DNA of 64,000 bases from Pseudomonas koreensis (GTDB lineage Bacteria; Pseudomonadota; Gammaproteobacteria; Pseudomonadales; Pseudomonadaceae), in assembly GCF_024169245.1 (NCBI RefSeq), contig NZ_JALJWP010000001.1:4775501-4839500 (forward strand), in the 5' to 3' direction. This document shows, in pieces, positions 44,474 to 54,138 of the stretch. The position numbers and the translations under genes were made by a program. Position 1 is the first letter of the stretch, and each line of letters opens with the position of its first letter. The notes below the pieces were generated by a model. The model was not told where the DNA came from and searched no databases. It saw only the letters and a list, made by a program, of their open reading frames with translations.

Positions 44474-45337
44474 ATGCAAGCCATTCGCAGCATTCTGGTG
44501 GTCATCGAACCTGAACATGCAGAAAGCCTGGCGCTCAAGCGCGCCAAGCTGATCGCCGGTGTCACCCAGGCCCACCTGCATCTATTGGTGTGCGACAAGA
44601 AGCATGACCACGCCGGCCTGCTCAGCGTGCTCAAGGCTGCGTTGCTCGCCGAAGGCTACAGCGTGACCACCGAACAGGCATGGAACGAGAGCCTGCATGA
44701 AACCATCATCGATGTGCAGCAGGCCGAGGGTTGCGGCCTGGTGATCAAGCAGCACTTCCCCGACAGCTCGCTGAAAAAGGCCCTGCTGACCCCGGCCGAC
44801 TGGAAAATCCTGCGCCACTGCCCTACCCCGGTGCTGCTGGTGAAAACCGCCGGTTCGTGGAAAGACAAAGTGATTCTCGCCGCCGTCGATGTCGGCAATG
44901 CCGATGGTGAGCATCGGCATCTGCACAGCACCATCATCGATCACGGCTACGACATCGCCAGTCTGGCCAAGGCGCATTTGCATGTGATCACCGCGCACCC
45001 GTCGCCGATGCTGTCGGCGGCAGACCCGACGTTTCAGCTCAAATCGACCATAGAAGCGAAATACCGCGAGCAATGCCGGGCGTTTCAGGCGGAGTTCGAT
45101 GTCGATGATGAGCACCTGCACGTCGAGGAAGGCCCGGCGGATGTACTGATTCCGTTCACGGCGCACAAGCTGCAGGCGGCGGTAACGGTGATTGGCACGG
45201 TGGCGCGCAGTGGCTTGTCAGGCGCGTTGATCGGCAATACCGCTGAAGCAGTGCTGGATACGTTGGAAAGCGATGTGTTGGTACTCAAGCCGCAGGAGGT
45301 TGAGGATCATCTGGTGGAGTTGACGGTGAAACATTAA
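44474..45337 (+). CDS. universal stress protein, tandem Usp domains
   Basis: 287 residues with two Usp domains, as in UspE: the first starts AIRSILVVIEPEHAESLALK and ends near TPVLLVKTAG, the second starts KDKVILAAVDVGN and ends with VIGTVARSGLSGALIGNTAE, an ATP-binding-type G-x2-G-x9-G-S/T-like loop, then VLDTLESDVLVLKP. Universal stress proteins help survival under energy starvation; in P. aeruginosa several are induced by Anr in low oxygen. The perfect Anr box upstream agrees with that. Confidence 0.93.
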   Translation: MQAIRSILVVIEPEHAESLALKRAKLIAGVTQAHLHLLVCDKKHDHAGLLSVLKAALLAEGYSVTTEQAWNESLHETIIDVQQAEGCGLVIKQHFPDSSLKKALLTPADWKILRHCPTPVLLVKTAGSWKDKVILAAVDVGNADGEHRHLHSTIIDHGYDIASLAKAHLHVITAHPSPMLSAADPTFQLKSTIEAKYREQCRAFQAEFDVDDEHLHVEEGPADVLIPFTAHKLQAAVTVIGTVARSGLSGALIGNTAEAVLDTLESDVLVLKPQEVEDHLVELTVKH

Positions 45338-45357
45338 GCATCTGGAATGCGGCCCCT

Positions 45358-45446
45358 TGTAGGAGTGAGCCTGCTCGCGATAGCGGTGGATCATTGAATG
45401 ATGCGTTGACTGACACAACGCAATCGCGAGCAGGCTCACTCCTACA
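45358..45446. repeat. REP doublet between convergent genes
   Basis: TGTAGGAGTGAGCCTGCTCG at 45358 and its inverted partner ending at 45446. The outer bases of the right arm include the TAG stop (45442-45444, minus strand) of the DUF1289 gene. Confidence 0.92.
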
Positions 45447-45912
45447 ATTGAAAGGCATCCTTGAGGAAGCCGGGGGCGATATAGCGCTGATAATGCGCTT
45501 CCGACAGCAGGAAAAATTCCCGATCAATGGCATCACGCAGTTCCGGCAAGTTCCAGTCGCGAAACTCCGGCAGCAGCACCATCCCGTATGCCTCAAGATT
45601 AATGATTACCCGCGCGCCCCGGGCAATCAGCTGATAGGCCCAGCAATATTCCGACTGATGCGGGACGAAGCGGATCTTGCGCTGTTCCAGCTGTTCGCGC
45701 AGACGCGCCGGGTCGAAGATCTCGACCTTGCTCGCCATCACTTGCGACAGCAATTGCTCCAGCCGCAGCCACACCGCGCGCTTTTCCTCCTCGTTGTACC
45801 CATTCCAATGGATCACTTCGTGGTGGAAACGCTTGCAGCCACGGCATACCAGGTCACCGTAAACGGTGGAGCAGAGGCCGACGCAGGGGGTCTTGATGGT
45901 CTGATTGGGCAT
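45442..45912 (-). CDS. DUF1289 domain-containing protein
   Basis: 156 residues. The N-terminal DUF1289 has the expected cysteines: CVGLCSTVYGDLVCRGCKR (residues 10-28), a C-x3-C ... C-x2-C site likely to bind metal, followed by FHHEVIHWNGYNEEEKRAVW. The C-terminal ~90 residues are less conserved and helical. ATG at 45912 starts MPNQTIKTPC; an in-frame start at 45927 adds five residues. The stop codon lies inside the REP. Role unknown. Confidence 0.9.
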   Translation of the reverse strand: MPNQTIKTPCVGLCSTVYGDLVCRGCKRFHHEVIHWNGYNEEEKRAVWLRLEQLLSQVMASKVEIFDPARLREQLEQRKIRFVPHQSEYCWAYQLIARGARVIINLEAYGMVLLPEFRDWNLPELRDAIDREFFLLSEAHYQRYIAPGFLKDAFQL

Positions 45913-46118
45913 AAATTGGCAAAACACTGAAACGCGGAACAGGCCGGCATGTTAGCCCTTTGTCGGGCATTGATCACCCCTCAAACAGCAGGGTCTCGCC
46001 AGCGTTGCAGGTTGGCCGCGGCCCGCGCTGATTGCCACGAAAGTCCAATAGCACGCGACTTACCTTTAAATTTTTTTTGCCGTAGAATCAGCCAGCCTTT
46101 TAAGGCGCCAATGTCCGT
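45913..46118. other. intergenic region with the acnB promoter
   Basis: No gene is seen. A -10-like TAGAAT lies at 46083-46088 after an AT tract (TTTAAATTTTTTTTGCCG), with a plausible -35 near 46060-46065, giving a transcript start near 46095 and an acnB leader of roughly 285 bases. Confidence 0.45.
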
Positions 46119-46380
46119 TAGAAGCTGTTTTCAAAGCGTCACGAGCACAGTCGTTCCTTCAGAGCGGTGTTGGCGAAGGGTTTTTCCAGCGGGGAAAAGC
46201 CCAACGCCAACCCTCATCAGCTCCCCGTTCTGCAGGCGTAAAACTTTGAAAGCAGCTTCTGTAAGGAATTGCCGGTAATTCTGGCCAAACGACCCACAAC
46301 GTCGTGAGGAGCATGAGTACGGCAATTTCGGGATGAGCGTCCCGGACACCCATTTGGGACCACTGATGAGGGTAATAACT
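46119..46380 (+). ncRNA. long structured leader upstream of acnB (candidate structured RNA)
   Basis: A closing stem pairs GAAGCTGTTTTCAAAG (46121-46136) with CTTTGAAAGCAGCTTC (46244-46259), one G-U only. Inside it, GTTGGCG (46169-46175) pairs with CGCCAAC (46205-46211) and GGGTTTTTCC (46178-46187) with GGAAAAGCCC (46193-46202), a two-part hairpin with a five-base loop. Downstream, GAATTGCCG (46266-46274) can pair with CGGCAATTT (46320-46328), enclosing ACGAC/GTCGT (46289-46305), and CGGGA/TCCCG forms another hairpin (46329-46344). The last part lies within 40 bases of the GTG start. I do not recognise an Rfam family. It could be a cis-regulatory leader or a mobile repeat. Confidence 0.5.
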
Positions 46381-48990
46381 GTGCTTGAAGCCTACCGCAA
46401 ACATATCGAAGAGCGTGCAGCCCTGGGTATCGTTCCCCAGCCGCTTAACGCCGAACAAACAGCAGGCCTGATCGAGCTGCTGAAGAACCCTCCGGCTGGC
46501 GAAGAAGCTTTCCTCGTTGACCTGATCACCAATCGCGTACCGCCTGGAGTGGACGAAGCCGCCTACGTCAAGGCCGGTTTCCTGTCCGCCCTGGCCAAGG
46601 GCGAAGCCTCCTCCCCTCTGCTGGACAAGAAACGCGCTGTCGAGCTGCTCGGCACCATGCAGGGCGGCTACAACATCGTCACCCTGGTCGAGCTGCTGGA
46701 CGACGCCGAGCTGGCCCCAGTCGCCGCCGAAGAACTCAAGCACACCCTGCTGATGTTCGATGCTTTCCACGACGTCGCGGAAAAAGCCAAGAACGGTAAC
46801 GTTCACGCCAAGGCCGTGCTGCAATCCTGGGCTGACGGCGAGTGGTTCAAGAAGCGCCCGGTGCTGGCCGACAAGATCAGCCTGCGCGTATTCAAGGTTA
46901 CCGGTGAAACCAACACCGACGACCTGTCGCCGGCGCCAGACGCCTGGTCGCGTCCGGACATCCCGCTGCACGCCCTGGCCATGCTGAAAATGGCCCGTGA
47001 CGGCATCGTGCCGGACGAGCAAGGCAAGACCGGCCCGATGAAGCAGATCGAAGAAATGCGCGGTCAGGGCTTCCCGATCGCCTACGTCGGTGACGTGGTC
47101 GGTACCGGTTCCTCGCGCAAATCGGCCACCAACTCGGTGCTGTGGTTCTTCGGCGACGACATCCCGTACGTGCCGAACAAGCGCGCTGGCGGTTTCTGCT
47201 TCGGCAGCAAGATCGCTCCGATCTTCTACAACACCATGGAAGATGCCGGTGCCCTGCCAATCGAGTTCGACGTGTCGAACATGAACATGGGCGACGTGAT
47301 CGACCTGTACCCGCACGCTGGCAAGGTCTGCAAGCACGGTTCCGACGAAGTCATCACCACCTTCGAAATGAAAACCCCGGTGCTGCTGGACGAAGTCCGT
47401 GCCGGCGGTCGTATTCCGCTGATCATCGGCCGTGGCCTGACCGAGAAGGCTCGCGCCGAGCTGGGTCTGCCGCCGTTCGACCTGTTCAAGAAGCCGGAAG
47501 CACCGGCTGAAAGCACCAAGGGCTTCACCCTGGCGCAGAAAATGGTCGGCAAGGCTTGCGGTCTGGCAGAAGGCCAGGGCGTGCGTCCTGGCACTTACTG
47601 CGAACCGAAGATGACCACCGTGGGTTCTCAGGACACCACCGGTCCCATGACCCGTGACGAACTGAAAGACCTGGCGTGCCTGGGCTTCTCCGCTGATCTG
47701 GTGATGCAGTCGTTCTGCCACACCGCGGCTTATCCAAAGCCGATCGACGTGACCACCCACCACACCCTGCCTGACTTCATCATGACCCGCGGCGGCGTTT
47801 CCCTGCGTCCGGGCGACGGTATCATCCACTCGTGGCTGAACCGCATGCTGCTGCCGGACACCGTTGGTACCGGTGGTGACTCGCACACCCGTTTCCCGAT
47901 GGGCATCTCGTTCCCGGCCGGTTCCGGTCTGGTCGCGTTCGCCGCAGCCACCGGCGTCATGCCGCTGGACATGCCGGAATCGATCCTGGTGCGTTTCAAA
48001 GGCAAGATGAAACCTGGCATCACCCTGCGTGACCTGGTTCATGCCATTCCGTACTTCGCTATCCAGAACGGTCTGCTGACCGTCGAGAAGAAAGGCAAGA
48101 AAAACGCCTTCTCCGGCCGCATCCTGGAAATCGAAGGTCTGGAAGGTCTGACCCTGGAGCAGGCGTTCGAACTGTCCGACGCCTCGGCCGAACGTTCGGC
48201 TGCCGGTTGCACCATCAAGCTGTCGAAAGAATCGATCACCGAGTACCTGCAGTCCAACATCACCCTGCTGCGCTGGATGATCGGCGAAGGCTACGGCGAT
48301 GCGCGTACCCTGGAACGTCGTGCTCAAGCGATGGAAGCCTGGATCGCCAACCCTGAACTGATGGAAGCCGATGCCGACGCCGAATACGCCGAAGTCATCG
48401 AAATCGATCTGGCCGAGATCAACGAGCCCGTACTGTGCGCGCCAAACGATCCGGACGACGCCCGTCTGCTGTCCAGCGTTGCTGGCGAGAAGATCGACGA
48501 AGTGTTCATCGGTTCGTGCATGACCAACATCGGTCACTTCCGCGCCGCCGGTAAACTGCTGGATCAGGTCAAGGGTCAGCTGCCAACCCGTCTGTGGCTG
48601 TCGCCGCCGACCAAGATGGACGCTCACCAACTGACCGAAGAAGGCTACTACGGCATCTACGGCAAGGCCGGCGCACGCATGGAAATGCCAGGCTGCTCGC
48701 TGTGCATGGGTAACCAGGCACGCGTTGAGCCGAACAGCACCGTGGTCTCGACTTCGACCCGTAACTTCCCGAACCGTCTGGGCGACGGCGCGAACGTCTA
48801 CCTGGCCTCGGCCGAGCTGGCTGCCGTTGCTTCGATCCTGGGTCGCCTGCCGACCGTCGAGGAGTACATGGAATACGCTGGCAAGATCGACAGCATGGCG
48901 GCCGATGTCTACCGCTACCTGTCCTTCGACCAGATCGCCGAGTTCCGTGAAGCGGCTGCGAACGCCAACATCCCGGTCGTTCAAGCCTAA
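46381..48990 (+). CDS. acnB: aconitate hydratase B
   Basis: 869 residues, full-length AcnB, interconverting citrate and isocitrate in the TCA cycle; apo-AcnB also binds RNA. The domain order is that of AcnB: N-terminal HEAT-like domain, swivelling domain ([20 protein letters not shown]), then the catalytic [4Fe-4S] region with ligands in [11 protein letters not shown] and [10 protein letters not shown]. The start is the GTG at 46381 (translated [16 protein letters not shown]), behind GAGGG; the upstream in-frame ATGs at 46333 and 46366 precede or overlap the ribosome site. A strong terminator follows. Confidence 0.97.
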   Translation: MLEAYRKHIEERAALGIVPQPLNAEQTAGLIELLKNPPAGEEAFLVDLITNRVPPGVDEAAYVKAGFLSALAKGEASSPLLDKKRAVELLGTMQGGYNIVTLVELLDDAELAPVAAEELKHTLLMFDAFHDVAEKAKNGNVHAKAVLQSWADGEWFKKRPVLADKISLRVFKVTGETNTDDLSPAPDAWSRPDIPLHALAMLKMARDGIVPDEQGKTGPMKQIEEMRGQGFPIAYVGDVVGTGSSRKSATNSVLWFFGDDIPYVPNKRAGGFCFGSKIAPIFYNTMEDAGALPIEFDVSNMNMGDVIDLYPHAGKVCKHGSDEVITTFEMKTPVLLDEVRAGGRIPLIIGRGLTEKARAELGLPPFDLFKKPEAPAESTKGFTLAQKMVGKACGLAEGQGVRPGTYCEPKMTTVGSQDTTGPMTRDELKDLACLGFSADLVMQSFCHTAAYPKPIDVTTHHTLPDFIMTRGGVSLRPGDGIIHSWLNRMLLPDTVGTGGDSHTRFPMGISFPAGSGLVAFAAATGVMPLDMPESILVRFKGKMKPGITLRDLVHAIPYFAIQNGLLTVEKKGKKNAFSGRILEIEGLEGLTLEQAFELSDASAERSAAGCTIKLSKESITEYLQSNITLLRWMIGEGYGDARTLERRAQAMEAWIANPELMEADADAEYAEVIEIDLAEINEPVLCAPNDPDDARLLSSVAGEKIDEVFIGSCMTNIGHFRAAGKLLDQVKGQLPTRLWLSPPTKMDAHQLTEEGYYGIYGKAGARMEMPGCSLCMGNQARVEPNSTVVSTSTRNFPNRLGDGANVYLASAELAAVASILGRLPTVEEYMEYAGKIDSMAADVYRYLSFDQIAEFREAAANANIPVVQA

Positions 48991-49003
48991 CGCTGCAAGG
49001 CAA

Positions 49004-49044
49004 TAAAAAACGCCGCCCATCGAAAGATGAGCGGCGTTTTTTTT
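49004..49044 (+). terminator. rho-independent terminator after acnB
   Basis: AAAAAACGCCGCCCATC pairs with GATGAGCGGCGTTTTTTT around GAAA, with one mismatch, then a run of T. It starts 14 bases after the acnB stop. Confidence 0.92.
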
Positions 49045-49049
49045 ATTCT

Positions 49050-49156
49050 GATCGTTCCCACGCTCCGCGTGGGAATGCAGCCCCGGACGCTCTGCGTCCC
49101 CAAGCGTGACGCAGAGCGTCACAAGAGGCATTCCCACTCAGAGCGTGGGAACGATC
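49050..49156. repeat. dispersed inverted repeat (GATCGTTCCCACGCTC family), copy 2
   Basis: 107 bases beginning GATCGTTCCCACGCTCCGCG and ending CAGAGCGTGGGAACGATC, with the same inner hairpins as copy 1 at 37991 (GGACGCTCTGCGTCC; GTGACGCAGAGCGTCAC). Fills the space between convergent acnB and the transporter gene. Confidence 0.9.
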
Positions 49157-49161
49157 AGTCA

Positions 49162-50442
49162 TTACACAGCCAGCTTGTAAACCAGCGCCGAAATCGCCAC
49201 CAGCCCGACCGCCGTAACAAACACGTTCGACGCCTGACCGCGATAACGCGCCATCGCCGGCACCTTGCGAATCGCATACATCGGCATCAGGAACAGAATC
49301 GCCGCGATCACCGGGCCACCAATGGTTTCGATCATGCCGAGAATGCTCGGATTGAGCGTCGCAACGATCCAGCAGATCACCAGCATCAACGCCGCCACGA
49401 TGCGATCCAGCGCCTTGGCGCCCGGGCGTTTACCGCTCTTGACGATCAAACCCTTGAGACCTTCGCTGGCACCGATGTAATGACCGAGGAAGGACTTGGA
49501 GATCGCCACGAACGCAATCAACGGCGCTGCGAAAGCGATGGTCGGATTGCTGAAGTGGTTGGCCAGATAAGAAAGGATCGACAGGTTCTGGTCTTTCGCC
49601 TCAGCCAATTGCTCCGGCGACAGGGTCAACACGCAACTGAATACGAAGAACAGCACCATGATGACCATCAGTGCATGAGCGCGCGAAAGGATCTGCGAGC
49701 TGCGCTCTTGCGCGTGCACACCGTAACGGCGCTTCTGATCAACTGCGAACGCCGAAATGATCGGCGAATGGTTGAACGAGAACACCATCACCGGAATCGC
49801 CAGCCACAACGTATGCAGCAGCGCTGATGGCGCCGGCACTTGCGAGGCGGTGGCGAGGATGCCGCCGTTCCAGTGCGGAATCAGGTACACAGCGAGGAAC
49901 AGCAGCGCGACGATGAACGGATAGACCATCAGGCTCATGGCCTTGACGATGACCTGTTCACCGCAACGCACCACAGCCAGCAGGCCGAGTATCAGCGCGA
50001 ACGACAGCAGCGCGCGCGGTGGCGGCGTAATGTGCAGTTGATGTTCGAGAAAACTGCTGACCGTATTGGTCAGGCCGACGCTGTAGATCAGCAGGATCGG
50101 GAAGATGGCGAAGAAGTACAACAGCGTAATCAACGCGCCGGCCTTGATGCCGAAATGCTGCTCGACCACTTCGGTGATATCGGCGCCTTCGCGACCGGAC
50201 AGCACAAAACGGGTCAGGCCACGGTGTGCATAAAACGTCATCGGGAATGCCAAAAGCGCGAGGATCACCAGCGGCCAGAAGCCACCCAGCCCTGCGTTGA
50301 TCGGCAAAAACAGGGTGCCGGCGCCAATGGCCGTCCCAAACAGTCCCAGCATCCAGGTGGTGTCCTGGCGATTCCAGCTCGAAAGTTCAGCGGGTGCTGC
50401 TGCGTCGAAACGCTTTTCGAGGCTATTGGCCTGATCATTCAT
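49162..50442 (-). CDS. amino-acid permease of the HAAAP family (SdaC/serine transporter-like)
   Basis: 426 residues, eleven membrane helices. The signature after the N-terminus, [20 protein letters not shown] followed by [14 protein letters not shown], and [16 protein letters not shown] are those of SdaC-type hydroxy/aromatic amino-acid:H+ symporters; [16 protein letters not shown] also matches SdaC. Serine or threonine uptake is the likeliest role. ATG at 50442 (MNDQANS); an in-frame start at 50511 adds a basic unconserved leader. No serine dehydratase gene lies alongside. Confidence 0.9.
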   Translation of the reverse strand: MNDQANSLEKRFDAAAPAELSSWNRQDTTWMLGLFGTAIGAGTLFLPINAGLGGFWPLVILALLAFPMTFYAHRGLTRFVLSGREGADITEVVEQHFGIKAGALITLLYFFAIFPILLIYSVGLTNTVSSFLEHQLHITPPPRALLSFALILGLLAVVRCGEQVIVKAMSLMVYPFIVALLFLAVYLIPHWNGGILATASQVPAPSALLHTLWLAIPVMVFSFNHSPIISAFAVDQKRRYGVHAQERSSQILSRAHALMVIMVLFFVFSCVLTLSPEQLAEAKDQNLSILSYLANHFSNPTIAFAAPLIAFVAISKSFLGHYIGASEGLKGLIVKSGKRPGAKALDRIVAALMLVICWIVATLNPSILGMIETIGGPVIAAILFLMPMYAIRKVPAMARYRGQASNVFVTAVGLVAISALVYKLAV

Positions 50443-50696
50443 CCGGTCGGATCTCCGCATTCCGGTCACTTGCCACTCGGTCGGGACGCGTCGGAAAAAA
50501 CCGACAGACATGCTCGGCCGAAACAGGGGCGCGATTCTCCGTGATAAATCAACGCAAGCAAAGACTTAGCTGAGGAATGGTTGTGCGGAGCAGATTGATG
50601 GGTAGTCGTTTATGGGAAAAACAAGGTCGCAAATGGGTACGTCAGATGCCGCATACGGATATGTTTTGCGATCAAGCCATGCTTCATCGAACGCGC

Positions 50697-50867
50697 TCAC
50701 AGCGATATGCCGAGCATAAATCCCAATAAAATGCAGTACAGCCCGAAACAGAAGAGCAACCAGAGCTTGCCATTCTCCCTTTTATCTTTCTGGCGCACCT
50801 TTTCCTCGTATTCTGCAAACTCCCGTTCAATTCGTTCCAGTCTTGCCTTGCGGTCATATGTGCTCAT
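50697..50867 (-). CDS. tiny membrane protein, 56 aa
   Basis: Starts MSTYDRKARLERIEREFAEY and continues as a charged helix (EEKVRQKDKRENGK) before a single C-terminal membrane segment (LWLLFCFGLYCILLGFMLGI). AAGGG lies about ten bases upstream. It is read in the same direction as the 64-residue membrane protein to its right (end 50918, 50 bases away), and both have the same design: charged coiled coil, then one membrane helix at the C-terminus. Function unknown. Confidence 0.6.
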   Translation of the reverse strand: MSTYDRKARLERIEREFAEYEEKVRQKDKRENGKLWLLFCFGLYCILLGFMLGISL

Positions 50868-50917
50868 ACAGATTTATCCCTTGGATAATGCGCCTGAGTA
50901 ATCTCAAGCATGAATAC

Positions 50918-51112
50918 TCAAAACTTGAAGAAAACGCCTGCGACTGCGGTGATCGCAGTCAACACTCCGCCAAACACCGCAATTGGATAAAGGCTCGTCT
51001 CCCTTGATAGCTTCTTCTCCTCAGCCTGGAGCTTTTTCCATTCGGCCACGAGTTTCCGTGATTCATTTTCGAGCCTGTCGAGTTCCAGATTTTCGCGATC
51101 GTTATGAAACAT
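50918..51112 (-). CDS. tiny membrane protein, 64 aa, coiled coil plus TM
   Basis: An excellent ribosome site (AGGAGGGCAA) precedes ATG 51112. The first 38 residues form a heptad-like coiled coil (RENLELDRLENESRKLVAEW, then KKLQAEEKKLSRE), followed by a single C-terminal membrane helix (LYPIAVFGGVLTAITAVAGV). Probably a tail-anchored inner-membrane protein. It forms a pair with the 56-residue gene downstream. Family not recognised; such pairs can be phage- or toxin-related, but no other evidence points that way. Confidence 0.65.
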   Translation of the reverse strand: MFHNDRENLELDRLENESRKLVAEWKKLQAEEKKLSRETSLYPIAVFGGVLTAITAVAGVFFKF

Positions 51113-51361
51113 TTGCCCTCCTTGGCTGCTGGCGGACTGGGGCCAGCACTTGTATGCACATCAACGGCTCTCGTCATGCCCTTATCATCAAACTTTTCCA
51201 TTCACGCTGACCAGCAGACGCATCTGCCATCCCCGTAGGCAAAATCCGCGAGTCACGTAAGCCTCCTCATACGAGTAATCCGCAATATTCCAGACCAACT
51301 ACCTGCCAGAATTCTGCCTTTGATCTAGCGTGAGAGAAGCCATAATCCTAGGAGCCCCCAC

Positions 51362-51745
51362 ATGCCACTGGTCCGCGTCGACATCCAGCAAAATCCCGAT
51401 CCCACTTTCGCCAGGCGCATCGGCGAACAGATCTACACCGCCCTGCGCACCTGTATCGATGTGCCCGAGCACGACAATTTCCAGGTCCTCAACGAGCACG
51501 ACGGCCAGCACTTCGTATATGACCCGCAATACCTTGGCATCCAGCGCAGCGACGGCGTGGTGTTCATCCAGATCACCATCAGCGAAGGGCGCAGCGTGGA
51601 AAAGAAACAATTGCTGTTCAAAACCATCGCCGAAAGCCTGCATGCGCAATTGGGCATTCGCCTGGAGGATGTGTTCATCAATCTGGTGGAGGTGAAAAAG
51701 GAGAACTGGTCGTTCGGCAACGGCGTCGCGCAATATGTCAGCTGA
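51362..51745 (+). CDS. tautomerase family protein (4-oxalocrotonate tautomerase/MIF superfamily)
   Basis: 127 residues. The initiator Met is followed by Pro (MPLVRVDI), which becomes the catalytic N-terminal Pro1 of this superfamily. The later segment QLGIRLEDVFINLVEVKKEN and the WSFGNGVAQY end are typical of the longer two-repeat tautomerases. Substrate unknown. AGGAG lies ten bases before the ATG. It is followed by a hydroxyacid dehydrogenase gene 156 bases downstream, which could share a pathway. Confidence 0.9.
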   Translation: MPLVRVDIQQNPDPTFARRIGEQIYTALRTCIDVPEHDNFQVLNEHDGQHFVYDPQYLGIQRSDGVVFIQITISEGRSVEKKQLLFKTIAESLHAQLGIRLEDVFINLVEVKKENWSFGNGVAQYVS

Positions 51746-51901
51746 TTGGCGGTGCGCCATGCCTGCGTGCTTGCTTGTTCCGCGAAGCCGTCCAGAATCA
51801 AAGCAACACTGCGCGAATGCAACGATTGCCAAGCCGCTGCGGATTCAGCACTCTGAGCCGACTTTCGCGACCCACCCGCCGCCAATCACAGGAGCCGCGC
51901 A

Positions 51902-52870
51902 ATGCCCGCAACCGTTCTGGTACTGGTTGAAACGATCAATGACTATCTGCCGATTCTTGAACATCAGGGATTCCACCTGATCCTTGCACCAACGCCAGCC
52001 GAACGCGCGCAAGCCATCGCCACCCATGGCAGTCGCATCGATGCCGTGCTCACTCGCGGCCCGCTGGGCCTGACTGCCGACGAGATCAGCGCCCTGCCCG
52101 CCCTGAAAATCATTACGGTGATCGGCGCCGGTTATGAACAGGTCGACCTGCAAGCGGCCAGTGACCGAGGGATCACCGTCACCAATGGTGCCGGGGTCAA
52201 CGCTTCGTCGGTCGCCGATCATGCGATGGCGCTGCTGCTGGCACTGGTGCGCGACATCCCGCGCTGTGATGCAGCCGTGCGCCGCGGTGAATGGCCGAAA
52301 ATCATGCGCCCTTCGCTGGCGGGCAAGCGTCTGGGCATCCTCGGGCTGGGCGCTGTGGGCATGGCCATCGCCAAGCGCGCCGAGCTGGGCTTCGATATGC
52401 AGATCAGTTATCACAATCGCCAGATACGCAGCGACGTGTCTTACGCGTTCTGTTCGACACCGACCGATCTGGCCCGGGCTTCGGACTTCCTGGTGGTTGC
52501 CACGCCCGGCGGCATCGGCACCCAGCATCTGGTAACGCGAGCGGTGCTCGATGCGCTCGGCCCCAAGGGTTTTATTGTCAACATTGCGCGGGCCAGCGTT
52601 GTCGCGACGGCTGATCTGATCACCGCACTGGAACAACGACGGATCGCCGGTGCCGCGCTGGACGTGTTCGATCATGAACCCGAGGTGCCCGATACACTGA
52701 AGAACCTCGGCAACGTTGTGCTGACGCCGCATGTCGCCGGGCTTTCTCCCGAGGCCACACAAGGCACCGTGGAACTGGTGGGCCAGAATCTGATGGCGTT
52801 TTTCTCCGGACAACCAGTGCTGACTCCCGTCGCGCTGCCACCGAAACTGACTAACCAGCGCGTGCATTAA
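51902..52870 (+). CDS. D-isomer specific 2-hydroxyacid dehydrogenase
   Basis: 322 residues. The NAD-binding domain has the GLGAVGMAIAKRA Rossmann loop (about 147-159); the catalytic Arg, Glu and His are in VNIARASVVA (about 229-238), HEPEVPDTL and LTPHVAGLSPEA. Length and layout fit the glyoxylate/hydroxypyruvate reductase branch. Reduction of a 2-oxoacid with NAD(P)H is expected. AGGAG precedes the ATG by ten bases. Confidence 0.93.
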   Translation: MPATVLVLVETINDYLPILEHQGFHLILAPTPAERAQAIATHGSRIDAVLTRGPLGLTADEISALPALKIITVIGAGYEQVDLQAASDRGITVTNGAGVNASSVADHAMALLLALVRDIPRCDAAVRRGEWPKIMRPSLAGKRLGILGLGAVGMAIAKRAELGFDMQISYHNRQIRSDVSYAFCSTPTDLARASDFLVVATPGGIGTQHLVTRAVLDALGPKGFIVNIARASVVATADLITALEQRRIAGAALDVFDHEPEVPDTLKNLGNVVLTPHVAGLSPEATQGTVELVGQNLMAFFSGQPVLTPVALPPKLTNQRVH

Positions 52871-53033
52871 GGCGCGCGGGATCCGCGGTCCGCGCCGCTC
52901 CTCGCCCCATTCTCAAAGTTGATTATCCGGCAACACGCTAACCTATAAGACCGACCCGCGCTTGTGAGCACCCGAGCGCGCCATTAGATTAGCCAATGAT
53001 GTCTGGCCTCCAAAATAAGCAGAAGGGATAAGC

Positions 53034-54101
53034 ATGGCGCTTACTGACCAGTCCACCCGGATCCGCTCTGGCGAAGAACTCGATGCCGGCCTGATCGATC
53101 CGTACCTCAAGGCGCACATTCCCGGCCTCACCGGCACTCCGCAGATCAGCCAGTTTCCTGGCGGCGCGTCGAACCTGACCTACCTGCTGGAATACCCGGA
53201 GCAGGAGTTTGTCCTGCGCCGCCCGCCGTTCGGCCACAAGGCCAAATCCGCCCATGACATGGGCCGCGAATTCCGCATTCTCAATCAACTGCGCGACGGC
53301 TTCCCGTATTGCCCGAAAGCGTACGTGCACTGCACCGACGAAACCGTCATCGGCGCCGAGTTCTATGTGATGGAGCGGGTCAAGGGCATCATCCTGCGCG
53401 CCGAGCTGCCACCGGAGCTGGGTCTGGATTCGGCGAAAACCGAAGCGCTGTGCAAAAGCTTCATCGACCGGTTCGTCGAGCTGCATCGGGTCGATTACAA
53501 CGCCTGCGGCCTCGGCGACCTGGGCAAGCCCGAAGGCTACGTCGCGCGGCAAATCAAAGGCTGGAGCGAGCGGTACGAAAAAGCCCTGACCCCGGACGCG
53601 CCGCACTGGGAAGCAGTGAAAGCGTGGCTCAACGACAAGATGCCGGCCGACCACCCGACGTCGAGCATCGTCCACAACGACTACCGCTTCGACAACGTCA
53701 TCCTCGACCCCGACAACCCGATGCAGATCATCGGCGTGCTCGACTGGGAACTGACCACCCTCGGCGACCCGCTGATGGACCTGGGCAACACCCTCGCCTA
53801 CTGGATCGAAGCCGGCGACCCGGCACCGGTACAACTGATGCGCCGCCAGCCGAGCCACGCACCGGGCATGCTGACGCGCCGCGAATTCGTCGACTACTAC
53901 GCCGAGCGCTCGGGCATCCGCATCGACAATTTCGATTTCTACTACACCTACGGCCTGTTCCGCCTGGCCGGCATCGTGCAGCAGATCTATTACCGCTTCT
54001 ACCATGGACAGACCCAGGACAAACGCTTCGCGCAGTTCATTCACATGAACAAACTGCTGGAGCAGATGAGCCTGCAGGTCATTCAGAAATCCAGCCTCTG
54101 A
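53034..54101 (+). CDS. phosphotransferase family protein (APH fold, ACAD10/11-like)
   Basis: 355 residues, an aminoglycoside-phosphotransferase/choline-kinase fold. ISQFPGGASNLTYLLEYPEQ and EFVLRRPPFGHKAKSAHDMG form the N-lobe with its catalytic Lys or Arg; the catalytic loop is VHNDYRFDNVILDP and the metal Asp is in GVLDWELTTLGDP. Bacterial members adjacent to acyl-CoA dehydrogenases or SDRs phosphorylate hydroxy acids or hydroxyacyl chains (the ACAD10/11 type), so a role in hydroxy-fatty-acid breakdown is inferred. An SDR gene follows 37 bases downstream in the same operon. Confidence 0.9.
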   Translation: MALTDQSTRIRSGEELDAGLIDPYLKAHIPGLTGTPQISQFPGGASNLTYLLEYPEQEFVLRRPPFGHKAKSAHDMGREFRILNQLRDGFPYCPKAYVHCTDETVIGAEFYVMERVKGIILRAELPPELGLDSAKTEALCKSFIDRFVELHRVDYNACGLGDLGKPEGYVARQIKGWSERYEKALTPDAPHWEAVKAWLNDKMPADHPTSSIVHNDYRFDNVILDPDNPMQIIGVLDWELTTLGDPLMDLGNTLAYWIEAGDPAPVQLMRRQPSHAPGMLTRREFVDYYAERSGIRIDNFDFYYTYGLFRLAGIVQQIYYRFYHGQTQDKRFAQFIHMNKLLEQMSLQVIQKSSL

Positions 54102-54138
54102 TCCGGGCCGATAACAAGACTTTTCACAAGGGAATCCC

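Noticed and set aside
46159..49137. 992-codon open frame antisense to acnB
   Set aside because: It mirrors acnB codons (high-GC third positions leave the antisense frame open), has Gln/Arg/Val-rich composition, no ribosome site and no domain.
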